Origin: Hymenopellis radicata | Lineage: Eukaryota; Basidiomycota; Agaricomycetes; Agaricales; Physalacriaceae | Direction of reading: 5' to 3' | DNA length: 64,000 nt | Assembly (NCBI GenBank): GCA_015501595.1 | Contig: JADNRX010000059.1 | Span: forward strand, 1 to 64,000 | Shown here: in pieces, positions 32,160 through 44,086 of the stretch | How positions within the stretch are numbered: the first letter of the stretch is position 1 | How the letters are laid out: the number at the start of each line of letters is the position of its first letter | Made by a program: the position numbers and the translations under genes | The notes under the pieces: generated by a model | Told to the model about the DNA's origin: nothing | What the model saw: the letters and a program-made list of their open reading frames with translations, nothing else | Databases searched by the model: none

Positions 32160-34107
32160 CCACCTGCCATCTGTCTGGGAGGTTTGGATTAGTCTGCCGT
32201 CCGTCTCCACGCAGAGTAGTGGCTTTTCGATGCTCCTGAGAGGAAGCATGATCATGTCCAGGACTCGCGCTACTGGGATCCACGAGCACTATTTTAGACC
32301 TTGGGATTAGATTATCTCGTTATTCTAGCTGCAATTATCATTATGGACATCGGATTACGGTTGGACAGCGAGACCAAGGTGGCGGTGACGAGGTATGGCA
32401 AATTTAAGCTATTTTGCAGCGGGTGGCGTCATTTAGGCCGGAGAATGAACTGTCACTCAGTACTCGATAGCCAGAAAGCTTGATAACCCGGGTGTTCGTT
32501 GGTGGAGCGATCCCGACCGGGGACCTCGAGGCAAGGTCGGTCCTCTTGTCCTATAAAAGTCCTAACTAGGTCCGATTGCTTGGGTCAACGGGGTACGAAT
32601 GTGCTGCCGTGCTTACGGCTTACCGTCTCGACAACAGATACTGAGTGGCTCCTAACGACGCGTATGTAAGGTTTACCTCGAGATTTATCGAGGCCAATCG
32701 ATTTCGCACGAGACCGAACGTGCTGCGCGTTCATGAGGCCAAGCACGAGTGGTACGATAGCGGGGGAAATTTGGGGCGTTGTAGAACATTGTTGGTCCAT
32801 ATGACTGGCATTACGACCTGGTTCGGCCGTACCTCTGATGTAAGTCATAACGGGAGGATGCTCCCACTTGTTTTCGGCTCGGCTCGAGTCGGTTCTTGAG
32901 AACAATGGAAATTGGGCTTCACACGTCACTGGGGGGTGGAAGCGCCGGCTAGCGTGGATCTCCCAGGCGGAATCGAAGCCCTTCGAAGGAGACAAAGCGC
33001 TCCCACGGGGAGAAATGCTGGTCTAGCATGCATCCATACCCCAGGGTACCGGACGGCCGTTGTATTGACATTCGAGGCTTGTTAATATAGATCGCGCGTA
33101 TTTGGCTAGCTCTATGCTCATAAGTACGCGAGTTACGGTGTTTGCGAGGTCGTACTGATCAACTTGATCAGTGAAAAGGAGTCCGGCAGGCAGAAAAGCA
33201 GTCCTTATTACCGCTGCTGTTAATTCAGTCCTCATTGGAGCAGTACTATGGTTGGAACTGGGCAGTCAGAGTGACCTGCAGTGTCCGCATAAGAATATCG
33301 CAATACAACTGCGGAGGTATTCGCGTATAATCGCGCTAATTAGTGGTGTCAATCAACGTCGGACTAATCACGTCCGATGGTGAATCCGAAGGATGGCGAG
33401 CGCTTTATTGGCATAAAGAATCAGGCTACATACGCAAGTTATGATGAGAATGAGCGGGGGGCGACGACAAAAAATCTTCCGTCGCTATGGCGTTTCTTGA
33501 ACGCGTCATAAGCACTGATGGCGCAACCTGTAATTCGAAATGGCGAAGAGGTGTATGCCTAAAACGGAATGCCGCCTGAACGAGGGGAGTCATCAAGGCA
33601 AAACAGATGAGCTTGAATATTGGAGGACAATGGAGGTGATACGCGAGTGATGGCGACCATCGTGCAGGAATTTTTGGACCCCGGAATAACGCGCCGGTCT
33701 AAGCTGAACGTGGTTTAAACTGACCGGGCAAAGAGCACGTTTGACAAGTCAGGAGGCCGTCATGCACCGTCGTTTTCTTCCATCCTGTGTGAGGGGAATC
33801 GGTGGGCGCGAACGTGGCAAGAATGCATGTAGAATGGATGCAGAGGGAGTACAATAGTGGATTTTTATGGTACCTGAACCAGAGGTGAACCAGTTCAGAA
33901 CAAGAGATCTGCAATCTTGGGACTCGATTGAGTATGTCCATATTAGGACTCACGTGGTATATTGACTCGACGCTTCTCAAAATTTAAGTCTTGAGAACTA
34001 TATAAGAACCCGTCGCTGGGGACCCTTTCCCGCCATCGTTTCCCCTGCCCTGCCCTCTGTGCCTTTGATTGTTGTCGACCTCACACGACGGCGCCGCCAC
34101 CTTTGAC
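32160..34107. other. Intergenic, 1.9 kb, no supported gene
   Basis: Open frames on both strands show no recognisable motif. The stretch at about 32480-33300 has a compositional look of degraded repeat sequence, but no paired ends were found. Confidence 0.35.
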
Positions 34108-35384
34108 ATGTTTGAATTCGAAGAGCTGTCGCGGTGTTTAGTATGCTCGGCGGAATTGGGCGATACTTCGTACGTTTGACTGCTGTTGCAGCTAGCTCTT
34201 GCTGACCTTTGCCAAGGCGGGCGTACTGCAGCGACCTATGCGAAGCCCTCGAATTCACGCCGCCATCGTCTTCTCAAAGCAGTGCCTTTTCGTCTCCCAT
34301 GCTGCCCGGAGTTGGCGGTGGAGAAGTGCCTGCGCTACTGCCGTCGATGCTTGGATCTGCTTTTCGTAAAGAAGACCGCTATTCGAGTTCGTCGTCTGCT
34401 TCCAGTACCGCCTGGTCGCTTGACACCGACTCTGGCGAGGACCAAGAGGACCCATTTGCGGGGGCCAATAGCGACCCCGACGCGGCGGACTCGTTGTACG
34501 ACGAACCGACGAAAGCGACGCCATTCGGTCGTCCATTAGCGTATGCGCGGCGCCCCTCTGGTACAAACACCCGCTCCACCGTGCCTCACCTGCACAACCG
34601 TACTTCATCGGGCCCCTACACCGGACACGTGCGCGGCACTCAGAGTGCCCCTCAGCCCAATGAAGATGACCAAGTCTCGTTCCAAGACGAAACTTACTCA
34701 GACCATATCATTCCCCAGTCGGCTCCAGATCGGCCCGTCCACAGCTTTGCCGACGCGAAGGATTCTACTATAACTAAATCCAAGCGTTCCCGCAACCGTG
34801 CCTCGCTCCCTGCTTATTTCTCTCTACTCCAGATTGGCGGCGGACAGCCGGATTCGTCGAAAAAGGGCTCTCCGACCGTTTCGACATCTTCGGGCCAGAC
34901 CATTGTTCGCCCATCACCTCCCACCCCAAAACTCTCACTATCAGGTGTGACCTCTAGTCTGCCGCAATATCAACACAGAGGTCGTCGAAGGGTCTCGAAC
35001 AGTTCTTCCAACTCATCCACTTCTTCGACACGCTCGAAAAGCGATTCTCATGCATTGATGACACGCTCACCCCCCATGGACCCATTCCCGCCGCGTCCAC
35101 GCCTCAATAGCCGTGGAACGACAGAATCATTACTCGACCGCGATCCACGCCGCGGACGAGCCGCCGTGAGACGAAACAGCTCGCCACCTCCAAAGATGTC
35201 GTCAATCTCCGATGGGTTCTCTTTCGGCCAGGGGAGTGTAGAAGCCGATAGACCCAGGGGCCGCGCACGGGTTGATGAGTTGGATGGAGTTGGATGTACC
35301 GAGGGCGCTCCGGGATACGGTAATGGGCGTAGTGGCCTTTTGCATCGGGAAAGGTCGCACTGGGCGGCGGGCCGAATCCGTTGA
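34108..35384 (+). CDS. Cysteine-pair (Ecl1-like) zinc-binding protein with long serine-rich tail
   Basis: MFEFEELSRCLVCSAELGDT plus, after an intron of about 45 nt, SRAYCSDLCEALEF forms a C-x2-C ... C-x3-C pair at the N-terminus. This resembles the Ecl1 family linked in yeasts to lifespan and zinc or stress response. About 400 residues of low-complexity Ser/Pro/Arg-rich sequence follow (for example SNSSSNSSTSSTRSKSD and RRGRAAVRRNSSPPPKMSS). Small proteins with this motif are common in fungi and the family link rests on the cysteine spacing alone. The final 40 residues could be out of frame. Confidence 0.55.
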
Positions 35385-37185
35385 AACCGGAGCTGGCTTT
35401 TTCTCCATTTTCTCACCACTCCGCTCCTCTGTCCCAACTCTTGTCATTGCAAAAATCTTGCCGCCGCGACGACGACAGGCGCTGTACATCAAAACATACT
35501 TATCGACCATCACGAAAACGGGACCAGCGCCCGAATGAAGATATACCTCATCACTCCCGCATCATTGTCATCATTTTTCAACATCATTGCATTGTTTTTC
35601 ACCGGCATTTTTCTTCATTCGGTTTTTCAAAAGTCATTCCTGGGGTTTCACTTGTCACATCTCATCATTGTCGCCACATATTACCCCATCCCAGCTATCT
35701 TGTCGTTTTTGCGGTCCTTCAATGCTATTATTAATACAAAACCTTTTTGCATCCCTTCCAGCCTTCGTTTCAGATACATACTGTCGTTTACATTTTTCTA
35801 CTTGCATTGTCTCATTCATCTCATCAGCATTCTGACGGAAATACCTACGCAATCAATCAAATATCCCTACTGTTGTGCTACTATCTGCTACTTCATATTT
35901 TACTTTGAAAACAATCCTGTCTTTGTGCATTCGATCGATGCCGCCCACGAATTTGTTGGAATATGGTCATGCATTACGTCGGTGAAGTTGCGCAGTCCAG
36001 CTCGTCCTGAACAATTGAAATCCGAAGTCCTCTAAGCATTGCCTTGGCTACATTTAGTGAATCTCGTGCTACAATAGGAGGCCTCTCATTGGTCAAGAGG
36101 ACGCACGCGTAGGCGCCTCGTGCGTCGGTTGGGCTGCTTTGGGAACTTTTCAGAGAGTGACCACGTCACACTCTCCTTCTTGCGCTTTGGCACGCGTCTC
36201 TCCTCACGTTCATTCCAAATCGTTGTCCAGCGACGTTCAAAACGCCATTCTGACGGTTCGTAGACGTGTCGTCTCGTGAATGCTCGGCATCTTGTAACAT
36301 GACCTGCCTCGGCCATGGCTGTAATACTGGTTTCGAACTTACTCAGGCTACCCGAGCGGACCAACCTGACCTCTTGAGCGCTCTGGACCTGGTGTTCCTA
36401 TCTGTTCTTGGCTCCGACTTGTTGATTAATCAACATGTGAGTTTCCCGGAAGTGTGGTGTGGCGGTAGTACTAGCGGCGACAGTAGGTGGAATTACGCCC
36501 TAGCCGTGAGGGCGCGCGTCTTTTAACCTGTGAACTCCGGGGGGATGAACCTAAACTGCGAGGAACTTTGCGCATCATCAAGATTGGCTCGGGCTTCATC
36601 AGGAACTTGACTGGCCGTTGACATCGCATGTCTGACTGGGTCTTCTCTTCTGACTGGTTTGGATCGTCTCTTATTCTAGTGAATTCAGACTTGGAACATT
36701 CCTTTGTGGGTTACCCATTCCGGTCCTTTCCGTGTGTCTCGAAACGGTCGATGGCTAGCTACCTAGGACTGCCCTAATCTCCCAATTGAAGAGCTTGGTT
36801 GGCGAGGACGCGGGTTTCGAAAGGATATGTAATCAACAGCTCTTCCCTTGCCCAATCTTGGAAATGTTGGATTCTAGTCTCTATGTATTTTGCGATCGAC
36901 GCACGCCAGCTCGTTCTATCGTTTCTGTGTACTCTGCAACACGCGTTGTCGTGCATTTTAGTGCCCTATGTTATTGTGGCATGGACAGGTTGTCTTGCGG
37001 TGGGCCGGAACAGACGTAGATAAGGGTTGGGCAAGGGGCAATCGGAATATTCATCGACAATCTAGCCATTTTATCAGCAGCAGTAGCAAGAGGACTGTTA
37101 AGGCCTGTAGAATAATTGTGTTGGTCGACGATGGAAGATATCGGCGATTTCGCGTGTGAAGGGCACGCGATGGCGAGCAGGACCG
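35385..37185. other. Intergenic; T-rich 3' UTR then promoter region
   Basis: From 35540 to 35930 the plus strand is T- and C-rich with ATT/CAT words and is probably 3' UTR. A 166-codon frame there is dismissed as composition. The rest has no supported gene. Confidence 0.4.
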
Positions 37186-40100
37186 ATGCGTGATAATTAC
37201 AAGCTACCTTTGAACCACCACAAACGACAAAGTAAAGTCAGAACAACCGCTTTCCTCTCTGAGGACGCCTGCAGCGCCTCTCAATCGCTTGAGCTGCCTG
37301 CAAGAACGTCGGTCACCATTGATTCAATCAACAACCGACGCCCTCCGCGGGACTCGCTTCCCCCGTCATCGTCTCTAACCCTCGGATCGCACCCAGTCGC
37401 TACTGGTCCATTGCCGTCGTCGTTCAACCGCTCATCGTCGTCTTCGACAGCTGTCAGCGACGCTGGGACAGTGCCGAGTGTCATTCCAGCGACTCGTTCC
37501 AGGGCAGAGCTTGAACAGCCGACCAGCAGCAGTGCCAATCAGCGACGACCTTGTACCCCAGTCGGTAATTTCTCATTCGCTTAATTATTATCAAGTGTGG
37601 ATCACTGATGTTATTCCAGACGACGACAACGCCAGAGCTCGCAAACGACAAAGGATTGACGACATACCTGCTCGGTCCATGACCATGAGGCTGCCCGAAT
37701 CAGATCAAGAGTCCCAGCTCTCTATATCTCCGGACTTTACTACTCCTGCCATGGCCGGGCCCTCTTCACATGGCCTCGACGGACCAGCATTGACTACCAA
37801 TGGACACACACTACCATCCCTCTCCACTACAAACGGCCACAGTGCCACAAATGGCGTTTCGGCCAACGGACTGCAAAAGCACGGCAAGGGAGTCGTCCCA
37901 AGAGTTCACATTCCGGGCACACTGCTGCACGACGACATGACCATTGATCGAGAAGAGTTTGTGCGCTTGGTCGTGCAGAGCCTGAGGGATGTCGGATACA
38001 CGTACGTTTCGCCGGCTCGTGCGCTCAATACCCTTGCTGACTGACTTGTACAGTACGTCGGCGCATATACTAGAACAAGAGTCGGGCTATACCATGGAAG
38101 GAGAGGACGTCTCACAATTTCGACAGTCTATAATGGAGGGCGAATGGACCGTGGCCGAATCAATGTTAACGCGACTGGGGGTGACAGATACTGATGGCTT
38201 AATGGTCCGAGCCATTCGCCACAATGACCAGACGAGAAGCTGACATATCCTACTAGGACGCAAAATTCCTCATAAATCAGCAGAAATACCTCGAATTACT
38301 AGAAGCCCAAAGGACAACCGAAGCCTTACATGTGTTACGAAATCAACTCGCGCCATTAGGTGTCGACCCAGAACAACTGCACTCTTTATCAAGGTACACG
38401 CTCTCCCGTACCATGTAAAGCATCTTCTGACTCCATCCTCGCAGCTTGATAATGTGCTCGGAACCGGAAGACGTGAGACAACGTGCTGGCTGGGATGGTG
38501 CCGCTGGAAATTCGCGTGATCAGCTGCTATTAAATCTGCATCGTATGTTCTACCGCTTGTCTCTCGGTCAAGAGCTAACGGGCCTTAGATTACATCCCGT
38601 CGTCTATCATGATACCTCAAAGACGAATGCCGAACCTCTTGCAGCAATCCCGGCTGTATCAACGACAGCAATGCTTGTATCACAATCTACCCTCAAGCAA
38701 CACCGACTTTTCCCTCTATAACGATCACCGTTGTGACAAATCCGCATTCCCGCGCGTCACGACCACGATCTTGAAAGGCCACAAGGACGAAGTGTGGCAT
38801 ATAGAGTGGAGTCACGATGGCGCGTATCTAGCCAGCGCAAGCAAAGACAAGGCAGCAATAATTTGGAAGATTGGGGTATATATCATCAATTCTGGCAATG
38901 GTCGAGGCTAATTCTTCAATAGCCCGAAACAGAGCCATCTACACGTCAATGGGAAACGCACCACATCCTGCGCGACCATCCGTATTCGGTAGGCTGCTTG
39001 GCGTGGTCCTTGGACGACACTATTCTCCTAACAAGTGCCGACAATATCATCAAGATCTGGAACACGAAGGTTCATTCTTGCTCTACACTTCTGTATCCTA
39101 CGCCTAATATACTTCCATTCCAGACCGGTGTCTGCTTGAGACCGCTTGACAAGCATACCGAAACGGTCACTTCGTTGGCGTGGTTGCCGAATGGTAGTGG
39201 ATTCCTCTCGGCTGGGCTAGATCGCAGGATAATTCACTGGGTAAGTAGCACGCGTCGTTTTTAGGCGTCCATTGCCGGAACTGTAGTATTCGCATGGTTC
39301 TAACATAGGTTATCTAGGATGTGGATGGCACAGAAATCGAGTCGTGGGGCACAACGGCCATAAGGATAACGAGTCTTGCGGTGACACCAGACATGTCGCG
39401 GGTAGTGACAGTGGGAATGCACTACATCTCCAACGGATCGTCGGGTTCAACGTCGAGAGGCAGTGGCCGTCGTTCCGGTGATTTTAGCGCTACTCCACCA
39501 ACCGGCGGTAACGGTGTACCCGTCCATCCGAGAAGCACGTCGGACAACTGGCTCATCACCTATACTTTCGCTACGAAGCAGGTTGAGACGTGAGTTTCGC
39601 CTTTCTCTATGTCGAGGCTTCTTCCATTTCTCCGTCTTCTGTGGGGAAGGTAAAATTTGACTCATGAATTTCCTTTTTTGTCTAGGTCCGTGAGGTTAGA
39701 AGGTGAAGTCACAAGCGTCAAGGTTTCCCAAAACTCGCAGTATGCCCTTATCAATCACGCGCCAGATGTGAGTGTATGGAGAGACAGCCTGTTAACATGC
39801 TAATGCGGCTAACAGGAAATTCATTTATGGGATCTGAACCTTGGGCGCGTAGCGCGAAAGTTCACCGGGCAGAAACAGGGTAGACATGTCATTCGAAGCT
39901 GTTTTGGGGGATGGACGGAAACTTTGTCGTCAGCGGGAGTGAAGGTCCGCGGATTCCCCTCTTGTGTTAACTGCTCTTGGCTCACAGCGATGGATAGACG
40001 GCAATGTATACGTATGGCATCGCGAGACAGGCGTATTATTGGAAGTTCTCTCCGGACATGGCGAGGGGAGTGTCAACTCCGTGGCATGGAACCCTCGAAA

Positions 40101-40233
40101 GGAGCGCATGTTCGCTTCGTGCTCCGATGACCATACTATTCGCATATGGGAAGCACTTGGCGCCGACCTGTCGACATACAGCCAGCCTGGAACGCCTGTT
40201 GGGAAAGGCAAAGGCAAGATTCACCAACATTAG
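37186..40233 (+). CDS. GID7/WDR26-type WD40 subunit of the GID/CTLH ubiquitin ligase
   Basis: A serine-rich N-terminus is followed by RARKRQRIDDI and a LisH-like block (FVRLVVQSLRDVGYTYV; SAHILEQESGYTMEG). The CTLH block reads QFRQSIMEGEWTVAESML, then NQQKYLELLEAQRTTEALHV. WD repeats include LKGHKDEVWHIEWSHDGAYL, WSLDDTILLTSADNIIKIWN, LDKHTETVTSLAWLPNGSGF, GEVTSVKVSQNSQYALINHA, EIHLWDLNLGRVARKFTGQK, DGNVYVWHRETGVLLEVLSG and SVNSVAWNPRKERMFASCSD. In yeast GID7 this protein helps the complex degrade gluconeogenic enzymes; WDR26 is the animal counterpart. About ten short introns are implied. The start codon is uncertain: 37186 is the first in-frame ATG. Confidence 0.88.
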
Positions 40234-40867
40234 GGTAGCGCCGTGGAATGCGCTTTCCCCGATTCCATCTGTCATGGACCGGAACCCGAAGCAGAGGCTC
40301 ACACCCTGCTCTATCTCAGCACCACTAATACCTCCATTCCTTGTTTTCGCGGTCTGTACACCACTCGTTTTCACGCGCATCTGAACCATATCTGTTTATC
40401 ACTTTTCTGCACGCATCTGAATTCTATCACTCCAAGATCTTTCATCATCAGTACCTACCCTCTTGCATATACTGTTACATAGTTACAGCCACCGGCGGTG
40501 GAATAGAAACGTCGTTTAAATAGTTGAGAAATGTCGGACTCTTGCAAAGCTATCGGTCGGAGCGAATACAACAATGATGCCGAGACAGATTATATTGAAA
40601 GCAATGAGAGATGCGAATGTACATGTGTGTGTGAACGGATGTGATAGCGTTGTGCGCGCAAAATGCCTAGTACAACTGAATCCGAAGGAGAGGAAGGACA
40701 TGAGCGTGTGAATCCTGGTGTTGACTATAGGGTATCCGAGTTCTTGAATCCCGTGTGATATACACTATGCGACTAAAAGTACAATGCTGGAGAATATCGG
40801 AATAAATACAGTCTGAGAACGCGAAAACAATAAGATAAGATAAGGAAGGAAGGCTGTGGGCATTGCA
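40234..40867. other. Convergent intergenic region
   Basis: Lies between the stop codons of GID7 (plus) and Elongin-A (minus). Both 3' UTRs are expected here. No gene is seen. Confidence 0.4.
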
Positions 40868-42130
40868 TTACCCTGTCACCTTCTGAGGCCGCTGAGAATA
40901 AGCCCGGTCCTTGGGAAGAAACAAGGCCGCCATTGGGTCCTTTTTCTGGCGTTTTATGGGTCGGACTGGGCTTGGTGTGTCTTGGCCCTGCTTCGCAATA
41001 GGTGGCGAGCCGGTTGAATCATCCAATTTTCTCTTCGCAGGGGTGGAAGGCGGCGGTGCCATCAAAGTGGGTCGAATAGGACGCAGCGGCGGTGGGGAAG
41101 GCGAAGATGATGATGATGAGCTGGATCTCGACGAGAACGGAGCGCCGGGCTTTCGAGCTTGCGGAATATTCACGATTGAAACAGCCGCTTGCCGTGTAGA
41201 TCCAGACCGAGGTTCAGACAGGAAAGATTGAACGGGCTGGCCGGTGCGATAGGTAATCCCGCCTTTGTACGGGATTTGACATATCTTGGCTTGCTTCGAC
41301 ACTGTGGATTTGATCTTTTGCATGGGTGTCTGCGTTCCTTTGTTTTGCGCCCCTAAATTTACATTAATTTCTGAGCAATAACGGTAAGAATCATGCTTAC
41401 AGGAATGTGATGGCTTCCTTTCACGAGGAGGTATAATGTTGCTGAATTTGACCTCACGCTCCTTCTTCTGAGACTCGAAAGCCTGCCGTTGATTGCGCAT
41501 TTTGGAGCCGACAGCCTCAAAACGCTTATTGGCCCATTCCTTCAGAACCTGTCGAGAGTGTTAGCCGGGTAAACGCCGGACAAGATCAATATCATACAAA
41601 GTAGTGGTCCCTCCATGATTCTGGGGTTGTCTCGCTGGAAGCGACGTACAATTCGGATTCAATAGGGTAGTTTTTTGAACAGAGCGCCTTCCATAAGTCT
41701 GAGAGTGAGATAGTAACGTTATTGATAGACTCTAATGAACCGAAGAGGCCATGCATTTACCTTCAGTTTTGCATGCGATTTCCTGCATTTAGGGTGTCCG
41801 GTCAGTGTGATTCGAAGCCTTGGGGATGGAAACGGGCGCACGGGTACTGTCTGTTCCAGTCGCGAGAGGTCGTCGACGGAGCATCTTTCAAGAATTGGGT
41901 GGAGGAGGTCGTAACGCAGGCTCAAGTCTGGGCCAAAATCAGCAATTCCTGCAGAGAATTCAGCGGTTATTCTTCAAGTAGGGCCTGTTAAGCTACCTTC
42001 GACATACTTGCCAGCCACTGAAGGGTGATTAGTGTGGGTTGACGACATAATGGAGGGGCCACGTACCTCGCTGGCAGAACCAGGACAACGAGGGCACACT
42101 CGATTGGTGGGTGTCCTCTTCGCCAGACAT
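40868..42130 (-). CDS. Elongin-A (RNA polymerase II elongation factor SIII subunit A)
   Basis: The start at 42130 gives MSGEEDTHQSSVPSLSWFCQ. The family's N-terminal signature (PSL..LCQR.A) is followed by VAGKYVEGIADFGPDLSLRY and DLLHPILERCSVDDLSRLEQ, which is the BC-box region contacting Elongin C. Then come PESWRDHYFVLKEW-type sequence (41635-41590) and RNQRQAFESQKKEREVKFSN. The C-terminus is basic and serine-rich with KRQKKDPMAALFLPKDR, as in other fungal members. Correct splicing needs a 21-nt microexon at 41997-42017 between introns with GTACGT..CTTCAG and GTAGCT..CTGCAG borders. Elongin A also acts as substrate receptor of a Cul3/Cul5-type ligase in other species. Confidence 0.85.
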
Positions 42131-42867
42131 CTTGAGGATCTGCTGTATAGTAGTCGATGCGGTGGCCACTCAGCTCGAAGGTCACGTAAGGGACGCCGCC
42201 CAATCTGGACCGGGCCACGTGGCCTTTCCATTGTACCCGATCCGGGCATAGCCCTATATTTGGCAGCTCTCATGCTTTTCTTCGCACTCCGACTGACACT
42301 CGCTCTCGTCGACAACACTATGGCATTCGCGACGCTCACCAAGCTCCGACGACGCCGTAAATGATTTGATCAAATCCTCCATGTTCTGGTCTCTGTGAAT
42401 CTGATTTGATTATGATTACCACCAAATCTAGCTGCTACCGTTGTCCCAAGTGATGTTTCTACGTGTGGGACATATGCATGTGTCCAACCGCTAACCTCGG
42501 GATATCCTGTTACTTGTCTGGGCTCTCATGAATCTCCTGGCTATTTCCGTGCTTGAATTCTAACGCTAATTGAATGTGGGAACAGTTTATATTTACCATT
42601 TGCTCCCTATCCACGGAGGTGCGTAGCAATTTTGGTTACACATGTATTGCCACAAGGATTCCACACTCCCTAGCAGTCTGCCTTTGCGTCAACGTCAAGC
42701 TTCCATCCGGTTGTTATCCGCTCAATGCGCGTTCTCAACTCAATTTGTTTCTCCCCAAATGGACCATGGGGATACATGGCATATAAAGGACTCTGTGTTT
42801 CTCCCATCCTTACCGCGTCTGCAAATCTCTGTCTGCTCCAGTGCCACTCAGCTTCTGCGTCTCTGCC
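42131..42867. promoter_or_regulatory. Shared divergent promoter of Elongin-A and the WOPR regulator
   Basis: About 740 bp separate the two divergent start codons. Open frames within it show no family features, and no binding sites were identified by eye. Confidence 0.45.
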
Positions 42868-43839
42868 ATGCACTACTCGAGTGGCTCGTCCCAGCCGTTG
42901 CTTGTTACGCAGCAAGCCACTCATACCCGACTTCACCTTCGCGATGCCAGAGATGCTCACATAGTGTTCGAGGCTGTGCGACAAGGCTTTCTACGTCCCG
43001 TTACTAGGAGACTCAACGAGTCAGAGCGACTGAACTACGTTCGCTCTGGCGCAATCTTTGTATGGGAGGAGCGAGACGATGATTCCGGACTGAAACGGTG
43101 GACGGGTATGTACAACATGGCTTTTCTTCTCGCTTTACATCTGATTTACCCCATACGCAGATGGTCGCCTCTGGGGCCAATCGCGTATGCGTGAGGTATG
43201 TCTGTCAGTTGATCAACAGATTGCAGGGATTGATTGATACACTTCTTTTCAGCCATACCTCTTCTACGATGAAAAGCTGCCATCCTCGGGCGACCCCAGA
43301 TTGATTGAAGCTCCAAAGTATGTATATCCTTGGCGCTCGTATGCCGTTGTCGTTTGATTGACCTTGCAACGTGTAGGTCGCCTACTTTTCGATTCGTTGA
43401 GGGTGTCTCGCGCACCATCCCCGCGTCGTCGGCTTTGCTTCATCAAGACCGGAGCGGAGGGACCCACCCAGGCTTGATCAAGCAAGCGTATTCTGCTTGG
43501 GTTCACCTCTCACCCACGTCGCCGCCTCGAAAATGGCACGTCACAGCGTACTTCACGTACGCGGATCTGCCGAGCATACCCACTGTAGATCGCGATCCGA
43601 CGTTGAGCAGAATCATTGTTCCATCGGGAATATACCGGAACAGCAAGAACAAGAAGGGAGAGGAGGGCAGTGCAGATCACTTGGTACCTTCGCCCTCGAC
43701 GCTTCCTCCTTTGCACACCGCGATTGAAGGCTACAGTACCATTGTGCATGGTAACCTTCCACAAAACTATCGGGGTCACACTAGGCTCTCAGAGGACCAA
43801 AGAGTGATCCAGATGCTGAACTCTAGACACATTTCTTAG
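42868..43839 (+). CDS. Gti1/Pac2 family (WOPR-domain) transcription regulator
   Basis: MHYSSGSSQPLLVTQQATHT leads into the WOPR first block: LHLRDARDAHIVFEAVRQGF, then RPVTRRLNESERLNYVRSGA and IFVWEERDDDSGLKRWTDGR. After introns (about 43106-43159, 43196-43253 and 43319-43378) come REPYLFYDEKL and FRFVEGVSR, then LIKQAYSAWVHL and KWHVTAYFTY, the second WOPR block. Family members (Wor1, Ryp1, Gti1, Pac2) bind DNA and control morphological switching or development. About 260 residues is short for the family because there is no long C-terminal tail. The target process here cannot be read from sequence. Confidence 0.88.
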
Positions 43840-44086
43840 GAAATACATTCTGTTCTGTTGTACATAGACTTTTAACGCGTATCTTTTGCCTGTTCGGCCG
43901 ACGTGAAATTGACGCCGACGGATCGAAACGGGTTTGCCACGTTTTTTCCGATCGATGTAACAATTTTGAGGTAAACGCCTTCAAAGAAAAAATGTTGTTG
44001 ATTTTGCACGTCCATCGGCTCATCGTCACCTTGGAATCTGTTCCCCAGTTTGTCCCTAGTTGTTCCGTCCTGACTTGTCTTGACTG

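Noticed and set aside
32585..32995. 136-codon minus-strand frame in the VPS54-Ecl1 gap
   Set aside because: No motif, overlapped by an equally long plus-strand frame, no splice support.
35535..36035. 166-codon open frame rich in Phe, Ile and Ser that looks like a membrane protein
   Set aside because: It lies in T- and C-rich sequence just after a gene end. The hydrophobic look is a result of base composition, and no family motif or intron structure is seen.
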